In this document: positions 17,372-27,000 of the stretch, piece by piece
Numbering within the stretch: position 1 is the stretch's first letter
How the letters are laid out: every line of letters begins with the position of its first letter
Assembly (NCBI GenBank): GCA_965233625.1
Contig: OZ247499.1
Span: forward strand, 806,001 to 870,000
Reading direction: 5' to 3'
Origin: G965233625 sp965233625
GTDB taxonomy: Bacteria > Planctomycetota > Planctomycetia > Pirellulales > Pirellulaceae
Length of the DNA: 64,000 nt
Position numbers and translations under genes: made by a program
Notes under the pieces: model-generated
Told to the model about the DNA's origin: nothing
What the model saw: the letters and a program-made list of their open reading frames with translations, nothing else
Database searches by the model: none

Positions 17372-18640
17372 ATGATAGGGTGGATAGACTTTTCATCAGA
17401 GCACCGCGAAAAAGTTCGCACGGTTATCGATCTGCTAAAGAAGCCGGGCGTCGTCGATGAACTAGGAATTGGTGTAATCCGCGATGCACTCGCTGATCGG
17501 ATGTTTCCGGGCGTCTCAACCATCCAGACCCGCGCCAAATACTTCACCTTGCTGGCGGCGATTGTCCGGGATTATTTCCGCAAAAACGAGGCGGACTCTA
17601 AAACGCAGACACTGGAGAAGTATCTGCGGTATTGGGAGAAAGTCTTTCGCGTTCAGCTCTCGAAGCGATACGGCGATGAAGGCGAAGGGCTGGGTGTTAT
17701 TGGTATTTCGTTCGGTGAAGACCTTCTACGCGACGTGCAGCGACCGGCATCCTCTGTCTATTGGAACGGCCTCAGAAGATTCGGCTTCATTCGCACGAAC
17801 CTCTCGCTGGCAGAGTTCAGCCGCGCTCACAGCGGCCGCCGTTCTTTACAGTCGCTACTTCAGGAGACCAAGCGGTACAAGGGGGACGACCCCGATGCTG
17901 GTAATGATGGCCGGGCTCATGTGCGCGCACCAGAGGTTGACGCTGACTATTGGAGTGAACCTGCGATTACGCTTACTCAAGAAGAAGCGGCGTACTTGAA
18001 AAAACAGATTGTCGCCAACGCAAGTGACTCGCTGCTGGCGCAGGTGCTTCTCGATCCGGATGCCACAAGCCAGCTTGTCGATCTAAGATCGGAGACACTT
18101 TTTGACGACTTCGTTGAACTGCCATTTATGCAAGAAGTAGACAACTCTGAACTACGGCAGGTGGCTCAGCATGCGAAAGGCTTCTGGGCGATACTTCGCG
18201 GTGCGCACATCCGGTACAACCTATTGCTTCAACCGATCCGCTCGAACAGTGCGGACATGAAACTGGAAGAAGACTGGGATGAGTGGCAGGCGAAAATGAC
18301 GGCATTCGACTGGGGCAGCTGGAGCAGCGATTTATTATGGACTGTCGTCGACGAGTCTGGCGGAAAAGTAAAAACCCGCACGCGTAATTTCGTCAATCGC
18401 TGGATCGACCTGGCGCGGAGTGAACCGATAGATGAGCATGCATGCGACGAAGCCGTCCGTCAGCAGGAGATCGACAACAAGCAACGGAAAGCCCGCTTGC
18501 GCCGTAACGCGACCGATGAACAAGTACGAGGATGGGTAGGGTTGTCGCGGCTTGATTACCGGCTAACGCAGGTCAAAACCATCGTGACCGACATTCACCG
18601 CGGCGAAACCGGGGAGGCCGATCCAGATGCTGGACGTTGA
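17372..18640 (+). CDS. DUF6361-type protein, first gene of a three-gene defence-like operon
   Basis: A 422-residue protein beginning MIGWIDFSSEHREKVRTVID. The sequence GVVDELGIGVIRDALADRMF followed by PG.STIQTRAKYF matches what I recall of DUF6361 proteins, so the family name is given with moderate confidence. There is no catalytic motif I can identify; it is largely helical. Its 3' end overlaps the next gene by 14 bases, and that gene overlaps the helicase gene by 8, so the three are one translational unit starting about 140 bases after drmC. A role as DNA- or target-sensing subunit of the helicase/nuclease pair is inference. Confidence 0.72.
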   Translation: MIGWIDFSSEHREKVRTVIDLLKKPGVVDELGIGVIRDALADRMFPGVSTIQTRAKYFTLLAAIVRDYFRKNEADSKTQTLEKYLRYWEKVFRVQLSKRYGDEGEGLGVIGISFGEDLLRDVQRPASSVYWNGLRRFGFIRTNLSLAEFSRAHSGRRSLQSLLQETKRYKGDDPDAGNDGRAHVRAPEVDADYWSEPAITLTQEEAAYLKKQIVANASDSLLAQVLLDPDATSQLVDLRSETLFDDFVELPFMQEVDNSELRQVAQHAKGFWAILRGAHIRYNLLLQPIRSNSADMKLEEDWDEWQAKMTAFDWGSWSSDLLWTVVDESGGKVKTRTRNFVNRWIDLARSEPIDEHACDEAVRQQEIDNKQRKARLRRNATDEQVRGWVGLSRLDYRLTQVKTIVTDIHRGETGEADPDAGR

Positions 18641-20435
18641 CCGCAACAGGCTCGATTACGGTCGATTGTTAATTCCACCAGAAGGCCACGAATTACGGCA
18701 GGCAGTTGCGACTACATATAGCGCCGACTTAGACACGCTGTTGTCGATCCCGGTAGCACTGTTCTATTCACAGACGCTGGAAGGTGACTTGCGAAGTAAA
18801 GACGTTCACCTGATCCGCGCAATTCAGAACACGGCGAAAATGCTGACTATCTATCACCAGGAAGGCCAGCTACGCGTGCCGCGGTCTGAACGTGAGATTC
18901 ACGCTTACTTTGAGAGTTCGCTCGCACCGGTTCTTCCTGCATCGGAGTTTACGTCGTTTCATCCGAAGCTCTGGGTTCTGAGCTACCAGAGCATTGAAGA
19001 CCCACAGCAATCGAGATACCGTCTGATTGTTCTCAGCCGCAATCTCACATTCGACCGTAGCTGGGATGTAGCTGTCTGCCTGGAAGGACTGCCGGAAGCG
19101 AAAACCCTCGACCGAAACAAACCGCTGGTTGATTTTCTGCAATGGCTTGATGACAAGCACCCGTTTCCCGCTGCTGGAGTGTTCATCGAAGAACTTTCTC
19201 GCGTGAGCTTCGAGCAGCCCGCCGAGTTCGACGACTACCAGTTTCATCCTGTGGGAGTTACCGGCTACAAGACTAATCCAGTTGCACGCCAGAAATCGGA
19301 AACGCTGCTTTGCATTTCGCCGTTCCTGCATGAGAAAACGATCGACGACCTGCACCGCAATACGGAGTCTCTGCCGGTGTTATTGAGCCGGGCGGACGAA
19401 CTCCAGCGGTTGCCCGTTGCAACACTCCGGCAAGTTGAAAGTTACTGCCTTTCGCCAATCATTGAAGAAGGCGAAAGGATGGACGCCGCAGAAGACGGGC
19501 AAGGCGAACCGATGCCACAGTCATTGCATGCGAAATTGTTTCTGTTCGACGATGCTAGCCATGCCAACTGGTTTCTCGGTTCGGCGAACGCAACGCTGGC
19601 GGCCTGTACGCGAAACGTCGAGTTCATGATTCAATTGATAGGAACCGATTCCAGAACCCGGCTGACGCATGTGAAACAGCAATTGCTCGGCGAAGACGGG
19701 GCTTCTGGTGTGTTCGAGGAGTTCTTGCCATCGCAAGGCGGTCAGAACGATGAAACCACGCAGAGCCAGCAGCGCGCGATGCGTACGCTCGAATACGCGA
19801 TTCTAGCGGCCCAGCACAGCGGGAAGATTACTCCTGCTGAAACTGGCGACAACTACGATTTCCACCTGGCCGTGGATTTTACAAGCGTCCGGTTCGGTGA
19901 TGAGTTTCAGGTGTCGGTCCGGCCGTTCGTCCGGTTTGCAGAACCGCAACAGGTAATTGCGGGCACACAAAACGAGTTGGTGTTTCCCAACATAAGCGAG
20001 ACACGCATTAGTCGATTCCTGCACTTCGTCGTCAGCGATGAAGATGGCGCAAGCCGGGAATTCCTGATCCGGATTGAAGTAGAAGGCATGCCAGCTGGAC
20101 GACTCGACAACATTTTTAAGAGCATTATCAACAGTAGCGAAAAGTTCTTCGCGTACCTCCGGTTCCTGCTGACCGACGAACCCGACAAAGAAGACTTTGG
20201 GGGGACGAACAGCCAAAGCAGCGCGGGCGATGGCGACAGCTGGGAAATGGACATCCCCATCTTCGAGCAACTTCTGGTTGTCGCATCGAGGAATCCGAAG
20301 CGATTGAGAGAGATCGACTCAGCCATCAACAGTCTGCGCGATGAACATAACGAGGACGTAATCCCGGCGTCATTTCTCTCACTCTGGGAAGTTTTCCGGG
20401 CGGCGATACCGCACAACGAGGTAACCGATGAGTGA
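18627..20435 (+). CDS. Phospholipase-D-like protein with two HKD-type motifs
   Basis: A 602-residue protein. Two PLD-type catalytic motifs are visible: SFHPKLWVLSYQ (H112, K114), with the partner residues in VLSRNLTFD, and SLHAKLFLFDD (H301, K303) followed by WFLGSANATLAA. Two motifs in one chain should give a complete active site without dimerising, unlike DrmC. The last about 200 residues carry no recognised motif. It overlaps both neighbours, so stoichiometric expression with DUF6361 and the helicase is likely. Predicted nuclease or phosphodiesterase. Confidence 0.82.
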   Translation: MLDVDRNRLDYGRLLIPPEGHELRQAVATTYSADLDTLLSIPVALFYSQTLEGDLRSKDVHLIRAIQNTAKMLTIYHQEGQLRVPRSEREIHAYFESSLAPVLPASEFTSFHPKLWVLSYQSIEDPQQSRYRLIVLSRNLTFDRSWDVAVCLEGLPEAKTLDRNKPLVDFLQWLDDKHPFPAAGVFIEELSRVSFEQPAEFDDYQFHPVGVTGYKTNPVARQKSETLLCISPFLHEKTIDDLHRNTESLPVLLSRADELQRLPVATLRQVESYCLSPIIEEGERMDAAEDGQGEPMPQSLHAKLFLFDDASHANWFLGSANATLAACTRNVEFMIQLIGTDSRTRLTHVKQQLLGEDGASGVFEEFLPSQGGQNDETTQSQQRAMRTLEYAILAAQHSGKITPAETGDNYDFHLAVDFTSVRFGDEFQVSVRPFVRFAEPQQVIAGTQNELVFPNISETRISRFLHFVVSDEDGASREFLIRIEVEGMPAGRLDNIFKSIINSSEKFFAYLRFLLTDEPDKEDFGGTNSQSSAGDGDSWEMDIPIFEQLLVVASRNPKRLREIDSAINSLRDEHNEDVIPASFLSLWEVFRAAIPHNEVTDE

Positions 20436-23400
20436 CGCCAGCTTAATGCAATATGTCGACGCGGCGCTGGCATCGCTAAAAGACTTCCAGCAATCGACGG
20501 TCAGCGCAGCGTATTCCCAGTTGTACCGCAACGATCAGCGATGCATGTTAATCGCCGATGAAGTCGGCCTCGGCAAAACGATCGTAGCCCGGGGAATCAT
20601 CGCCCGGAGAATTAAACACCGCATCGACCAGGGTATACAAGAGCCGTTGCGAGTCACCTATATCTGCTCGAATCAAGTGATCGCCCGCGAAAACATACGG
20701 AAGCTGAATCTGTTTCCAGCTTCCGTTCAAATGAAGAAGCCAGTTTCGCGTTTAGCCTTTCTGGCGTTAAACGAAGAAGACCAGACCGCGCAGGGAATCA
20801 CCTGCCAGAACTTTCTGGAACTCAACTCTCTTACGCCAGCAACTTCATTTGAAGTAAAGCGTTCCACAGGCGTAAGGGACGAACGAGCGATTATCTATGG
20901 CCTATTGTGCAGCTACAAGCGCATGCAAAGGCGAAGCAACGGATTGCGTTGGATGCTGAAAGGCGGCGTCGTGAATATGGACGCACACCACAACTACATG
21001 CGCAAGGCGTGCCACTGGGATTACCGGAAGGGACTCGCCAGAGAATACAAGAACGCTCTCAAGGCAGAACCGTTTCCGCGAAAAGGCAATTCTGCCGTTT
21101 ACGATAATCTTTCTCGCAAAAGAGAATTAAACCTGTGGGGCGCGGTGGTCAATTTTGCGAAGGAAGTCGATGGCCGCACTGAAAAACGGTTGCATCGTGG
21201 GTGTCTGAAATTGATTTATGAGCTTCGGCGGGTGCTGGTAGATTGCTGTTTGAAGTACGTGAACGCCGACATCTATATTCTCGATGAGTTTCAACGATTC
21301 CGTGATTTAATCGACCGCGACAGCGAGCAGGAGCAATCAGTTATTGCGCGTAAAGTATTCAGCGCGAAACATAGTTCGCGGATTCTGCTGCTTTCCGCCA
21401 CGCCATTCAAAGCGTTTACCAGCCACGACGACCTCGATCGGGGAGAAGATCACCACAAAGACTTCCGTAAAGTGCTGGAGTTCCTCGTCGATGGGAATCA
21501 GCAGCGACTCGCCAGTTACGATCTCCACCGGCAGGGTTTGTACAAACAACTGCTCGGCTTGCGGAAGAACGAGATAAACGCCAGTTCAGAGCACCGCGAT
21601 AAATTACAGTCGATCCTTCGCACTGTTATCTGCCGGACGGAACGCAACAGTGTTGCCGACGATCCAACGGTCATGATCGACGATCAGCGACAGCCGCTGC
21701 CAGTCACCATGGGTGACATCGAAAACTTCCGGCAGACCGATCAGATCGCCATGGCCCTGAACCAGCTGGAACAGAACGGCGGCAAGCCAGTTGAGTATTG
21801 CAAATCGGCAGCGTTTCCGCTGTCGTATCTCGACCACTACCAGTTCAAAGAACTGACGCGGGATTACCGCGACTCCCCAATACTTCGGGAGGCACTCGAT
21901 TCCGCCAGGAACGCCTGGCTAAATCTAAACACCATCGACGATTACAGCGCCAACTTCAGCGCCGACGACAATAGGGCGAACGGCGCTCTGGTCACGCACG
22001 CCAAACTGCGGGCCGTCATTGAAAAGGCGTTTAGTCATGGGGGCGCGGAGCTGCTATGGGTGCCGCCCAGTCTGCTGTACTACCAGCTCGAAGGATCGTA
22101 TCAAGGCAGCGAGCGGTTCAGTAAAACGCTACTGTTCTCCTCCTGGGTCATGGCCCCGCGGATGATAAGTACGTTGCTTTCGTACGAAGCAGAAAGGCGG
22201 ACTGTGGGGCAGGATGCAACGCGGGAACGGGCTGAGCGCGAACCACGCCGGTATTTCGCCGGCGAACGGCGGAGGCCGGCTCCTCGTCTGGTGTACGCGC
22301 GGGAAGGTCGCGAGCAGAATCACCGCCCACGGAATATGAGCAACTTCACTTTGCTCTATCCAGGGCTGACCCTGGCCGGAATCATGAATCCTGTCACCAA
22401 TATTCATGAAGACATTTCTCTTCAAGAACTTAAACAGAAGGTCGCCAGGCAGCTGCAACAAAAGATAAACACAGCTCAGTTAGCGCAACACGAAACGCCT
22501 GGCGGAGACTCTGAACGCTGGTATTGGGCGGCAGCGATGTTGCTCGACCGCGCCGACCCGGAGCACAAGTCAGTGCTGGATTCGTGGTTCGATGAGCTGT
22601 ATGGCGGCGCGCCCTGGTATCGATCGGTTAACTTCTGGAAAGATACAAGCGGCTCTGCGAAAGATGACCACTTTGCGCACCTGCGGCAGGCATACTACGA
22701 TCCGGCAAGCATTGGGCTTGGTTCTATTCCAGACAATCTGGCGGAAGTGCTGGCTGACTTAGCCCTCGGTGCTCCAGCTGTCCTAACGCTGCGAAGCGTC
22801 CAACGAATGTTCCCGGCACACAATATCGACGAGGCGATGGTGGGCGCGTTCGATGTTGCCGACAAGTTCGTAAGCCTGTTCAATAAGCCTGAATCTATTG
22901 CTGCGGTCCGCCTCGGAACAGCACGGGGAAGCTACTGGCGGATGGTTGCGCGATACTGCGCCAACGGTTGTCTTCAAGCCGTTCTGGATGAATACTTCCA
23001 TGTGCTCAAGGGGCAGAATGTCGATGCTTATGGCGCGCTCGATCAGCTTTACGAATCGGTCAACCTCGATCAGACAGCTACTCTGAATGTCGATAGCTTA
23101 GAGTCGTTCCGGGCCGGCGAACCCAGAGCAATGCGTTGCCATTATGCAGTGGAGTTCGGCAGCCAGCGGATCGAAACCGATCAGGGCGGAAAGCGTGCGT
23201 CAAGTCTTCGCGAAGTCTTCAACTCGCCATTCCGCCCCTTCGTGCTTGCGACCACTTCCATCGGACAGGAAGGTCTCGACTTCCATTCCTATTGCCGGCG
23301 GATCGTCCACTGGAACTTGCCAGGCAATCCCATCGACCTGGAGCAACGCGAAGGAAGAATCAACCGCTACAAGGGGCTGGTGATCCGGCAGATCGTGGCT

Positions 23401-23793
23401 GAGCAGTACCGGTCACACCTGGGAAACGTGCCGGAGTTCGCCGGAAGCGATGTCTGGGAAAGCCTGTTTGAACTCGCCGATAAACACGAGCGCCGGGCAA
23501 AGGGCAAGTGCGAGCTAACTCCATACTGGCATATGGAAACAACCGGCATCAAGATCGAACGCGTCATACCGCTTTACCCATACAGCAGCGATTCCGCCAA
23601 ACTTAAAAAAATACTCAAGACACTCGCCGTCTACCGCCTGGCGTTCGGGCAACCCAGGCAGGCGGAACTGGTAGACCATCTACTGCATCACGATTTCAGC
23701 CCGGAAGAATTGAAGCAGATAGTCGACAACTTGATGATCGACCTCAGCCCCATCAATTACGCGCCAGAAAATGGGGAAGCGAAGCCTAGCTGA
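20428..23793 (+). CDS. SNF2/DEAD-type helicase of the DUF6361-PLD operon
   Basis: A 1121-residue protein. Helicase motifs: Walker A IADEVGLGKTIVARGI (about 43-58), motif II YILDEFQRFRD (D286; DEFQ instead of DEAH), motif III LLLSATPFKAFT, motif V TTSIGQEGLDFHSYC and motif VI DLEQREGRINRYKG (about 970-983). About 550 residues separate the two lobes around 400-930, far more than in a minimal helicase, and hold no motif I know. The general build resembles DrmD (translocase type, bipartite SNF2 core), but the sequence is clearly a different branch. Predicted motor working with the two overlapping upstream genes. Confidence 0.85.
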   Translation: MSDASLMQYVDAALASLKDFQQSTVSAAYSQLYRNDQRCMLIADEVGLGKTIVARGIIARRIKHRIDQGIQEPLRVTYICSNQVIARENIRKLNLFPASVQMKKPVSRLAFLALNEEDQTAQGITCQNFLELNSLTPATSFEVKRSTGVRDERAIIYGLLCSYKRMQRRSNGLRWMLKGGVVNMDAHHNYMRKACHWDYRKGLAREYKNALKAEPFPRKGNSAVYDNLSRKRELNLWGAVVNFAKEVDGRTEKRLHRGCLKLIYELRRVLVDCCLKYVNADIYILDEFQRFRDLIDRDSEQEQSVIARKVFSAKHSSRILLLSATPFKAFTSHDDLDRGEDHHKDFRKVLEFLVDGNQQRLASYDLHRQGLYKQLLGLRKNEINASSEHRDKLQSILRTVICRTERNSVADDPTVMIDDQRQPLPVTMGDIENFRQTDQIAMALNQLEQNGGKPVEYCKSAAFPLSYLDHYQFKELTRDYRDSPILREALDSARNAWLNLNTIDDYSANFSADDNRANGALVTHAKLRAVIEKAFSHGGAELLWVPPSLLYYQLEGSYQGSERFSKTLLFSSWVMAPRMISTLLSYEAERRTVGQDATRERAEREPRRYFAGERRRPAPRLVYAREGREQNHRPRNMSNFTLLYPGLTLAGIMNPVTNIHEDISLQELKQKVARQLQQKINTAQLAQHETPGGDSERWYWAAAMLLDRADPEHKSVLDSWFDELYGGAPWYRSVNFWKDTSGSAKDDHFAHLRQAYYDPASIGLGSIPDNLAEVLADLALGAPAVLTLRSVQRMFPAHNIDEAMVGAFDVADKFVSLFNKPESIAAVRLGTARGSYWRMVARYCANGCLQAVLDEYFHVLKGQNVDAYGALDQLYESVNLDQTATLNVDSLESFRAGEPRAMRCHYAVEFGSQRIETDQGGKRASSLREVFNSPFRPFVLATTSIGQEGLDFHSYCRRIVHWNLPGNPIDLEQREGRINRYKGLVIRQIVAEQYRSHLGNVPEFAGSDVWESLFELADKHERRAKGKCELTPYWHMETTGIKIERVIPLYPYSSDSAKLKKILKTLAVYRLAFGQPRQAELVDHLLHHDFSPEELKQIVDNLMIDLSPINYAPENGEAKPS

Positions 23794-24025
23794 GCCAGAA
23801 GAAACTCACGTACTAAGTTACGGAAAAGTGTGGTGCTACCGGAACCGTCGAACACGATAAAATTACGCGCCCCGCTGATCGCGGACGATGGTTTACGCCA
23901 CTCGCATCCAGATCGTGTGGTGATGGTAGTAACCTGGCGGGCGGGCTTCTAGAATATTTAGCGTTGCAACTAGGAACGGGTCGAGGTCTCGCCGTTGCCT
24001 ACAGAAAGGGAAACGTGGGAATAGT

Positions 24026-27000
24026 ATGGCGGATTCACCGTTCCTGAAGATTCCGCCGTCTGAGTGGATCGCAAGCAATGAAAAAGCGTTTGCAATCTGG
24101 GATGGTTTTCCCGTCAGCCCAGGGCACGCACTCGTTGTTACGCGGCGTCTGGTGGCGACCTGGTTTGACGCCGATGCGCAAGAGCAGGCGGCAGTCTTTG
24201 AACTGGTCAATGTACTCAAGCAATACCTTGATGCGACGCTGACGCCAAAGCCAGGCGGCTACAATGTGGGTTTTAATTCAGGTGAGCCGGCTGGTCAGAC
24301 AGTGATGCACCTGCACGTACATGTGATTCCCCGCTACACCGGCGACGTTGAAGACCCACGCGGCGGCGTCCGGTATGTGATGCCAGCCAAAGCAAACTAC
24401 CTGCGTGACTCTGCCAACCAAATAACGGAGAGCGAGAGCGGTGAACAAGCCGCGCAGCGCAGCGATCTGCAACTCAGCACGGGGCATCCTGGCTCGCCGT
24501 TGTGGGATCATTTGTCGTGGCGAATCGCGGGGGCAAAGTTGGTGGAAGTGCTGGCTTCGTTCGTTCAATGCTCAGGATTAGAGGTCATTGAGTCGCGCCT
24601 GTTCGATGCGGTGAAAAACGGCGCACGTATCCGCATTCTGGTCAGCGATTACCTATACATCTCTGATTCCCGCGCGCTCGTCCGATTGAACGGCTGGTGC
24701 GACTCCGCGGATGAAGAGGCGATAGGGGGAAATCTTTCGGCCCGGCTGATCGAAGTTGCAAAACTACCATCAGAACCCGCTTCGTTTCATCCAAAATCCT
24801 GGTACATCGCAGACGATCAGGGAGGATTGCTTTCTGTTGGCAGCAGCAACCTCTCGAAGGCCGCCCTTCAAACTGGTGTCGAATGGAATCTGCTTTCGAG
24901 CGATGCCGGTTGCGAAACGCATTGCCGCTTTGCTAGCGAATTCAACCGTTTGTGGGACCTCGCTTCGCCTCTGACATCAGAGCTGCTCGAAAAATACGCA
25001 GCCGAATCAGAGAAGCACCGGCAGGCAAACTTTGTTCCAGAACCGACGGCTGAAATATCAGAGATCGTCTCTCCACGGCCCTGGCAGATAGACGCACTAG
25101 AGTCGCTCCGGAAAATCCGGGAAGCCGGCTACCGGCGGGCACTGGTAGCGGTGGCAACTGGTATGGGCAAGACCTGGCTCGCTGCTTTCGATGCCCTGCA
25201 AGTCGGCCGGCAACTCAACCGGCGGCCTCGCGTACTTATTGTCGCCCACCGGGCGCATATTCTGGCTCAAGCCGAAGCCGCATTGTCGCAGGTTTTAGAC
25301 CCCGAATTCAGAGCCGCCAGGACAGCCTGGTACATCGGGAAACAAAGTGATCTAGCTGGCGAGCTCGTTGTCGCATCGGTCCAGAAACTGTCGCGTCCGG
25401 AAGGGCTGGAACGACTCGCGCAGGAGCAATTCGACTACGTCGTGATCGACGAAGTCCACCATGCACATGCGCCGAGCTACCGCAGGATGCTCGCCAGGAT
25501 TCAAGCCGGCTTTATTCTGGGCCTTACGGCTACGCCTGAACGCACCGACGGTGTTGATGTCGCCACTATCTTCGATGACAACCTCGCGCATCATGCAACG
25601 ATCGGCGACGGGATCGCCGAAGAGTCTCTCGTTCCCTTTCACTACATCGGCATCAAGGATACGGTCGATTTCAGCCAGGTGCCTTGGAGAAATGGGCGGT
25701 TTGAAATTGAAGAGCTCGAACGGCGTGTGGCCCAAAGCGATCGTATGGAACGGCTCTGGAAGACGATGGAAGCACACCCGGCAGAACGCACGATTCTGTT
25801 CTGCTGTTCACGCCGTCATGCCGTTTTCACCCGCGACTGGCTTCGCGCAAAGGGTGTCACTTCTGCGGCGGTCTTTTCTGGCGGCGGCGATAACTGCGGG
25901 CAATCGCTAGAGCAGTTGCGGCTGGGGAAATTGCAGACGCTGTGTGTCGTCGACATGTTCAACGAAGGTCTCGATATTCCCGCAGTAGACCGGGTGGTCA
26001 TGTTGCGCCCGACTGAATCGAAAGTCATCTTTCTTCAGCAACTTGGCCGTGGGTTGCGAGCCAGTGAAGGCAAGTCGCGGTTGCTCGTCATCGACTTTGT
26101 CGGCAACCATCGCATCTTCGCGCAGCGGATTATTCATCTACTATCGCTAACCGGCGTTGAGCCCGGCTGGAAGGGTCTGAAAGACTATCTGAAAGGCAAC
26201 CCGCCCGAGTTGCCCGAAGGTTGCGTGCTGGATGTCGAACTTAGTGCGCGCGACATGCTCAAGGAGTTTATACCCAAGGGCGCTAAGGCTGGAATTGAGG
26301 CTTACCGTGCGATGCGCGATGAGCTGGGCCGGCGACCCACAGCGTCAGAACTATTCAGTCGTGGGTACCTTCCCAGGGCAGTCAGCAAAGCTGCCGGCGA
26401 CTGGTTCGCTTTTGTCGAAAGCGAAGGGGATTTAACCGGGGACGAATGCGAAGTCGTCGCAAAATGCGGCGACTGGCTCCGCACGGTTGAAACGACGAAC
26501 CTGAACAAGTCGTACAAAATGGTCGTGCTGCGAGTGCTTCTTGACCACGGCGAATTGTTCATTGGGGCCAACCTGGCCGCTTTTTCGCAGCAGTGTCGCA
26601 CCTTCCTGCTGAACCACCCCGTGCTTCGGCAGGATCTGGAAGGTGACCGCCACGCAATTGACCACCAGCACGCTGACGAGGCAACGTGGGCCGCCTGGTG
26701 GCTCAAGTGGCCTGTTAGCCGCTGGCTAAACAAGCAGCAAGGACGGCACTGGTTCGAGCGGCGCGGCGACACGTTCGTATTCAAACACGATTGCCCAGAG
26801 CGTTTGTTGCCGCAGCTCGAGTCGCTTACCGAAGAGCTCGTCGAATGGCGTCTGGCAGCTTATGCCAAGAGCCGCCGCCTCGTTAACTCTGAACAGGGCG
26901 ATACTACTTTTGAAGCAAAAGTATCGCATTCGGGCGGCAGGCCCATTCTCTTCGTCCCTGACAAATCGAAACTACCAAATCGACCGGTTGGGCCAACAAT

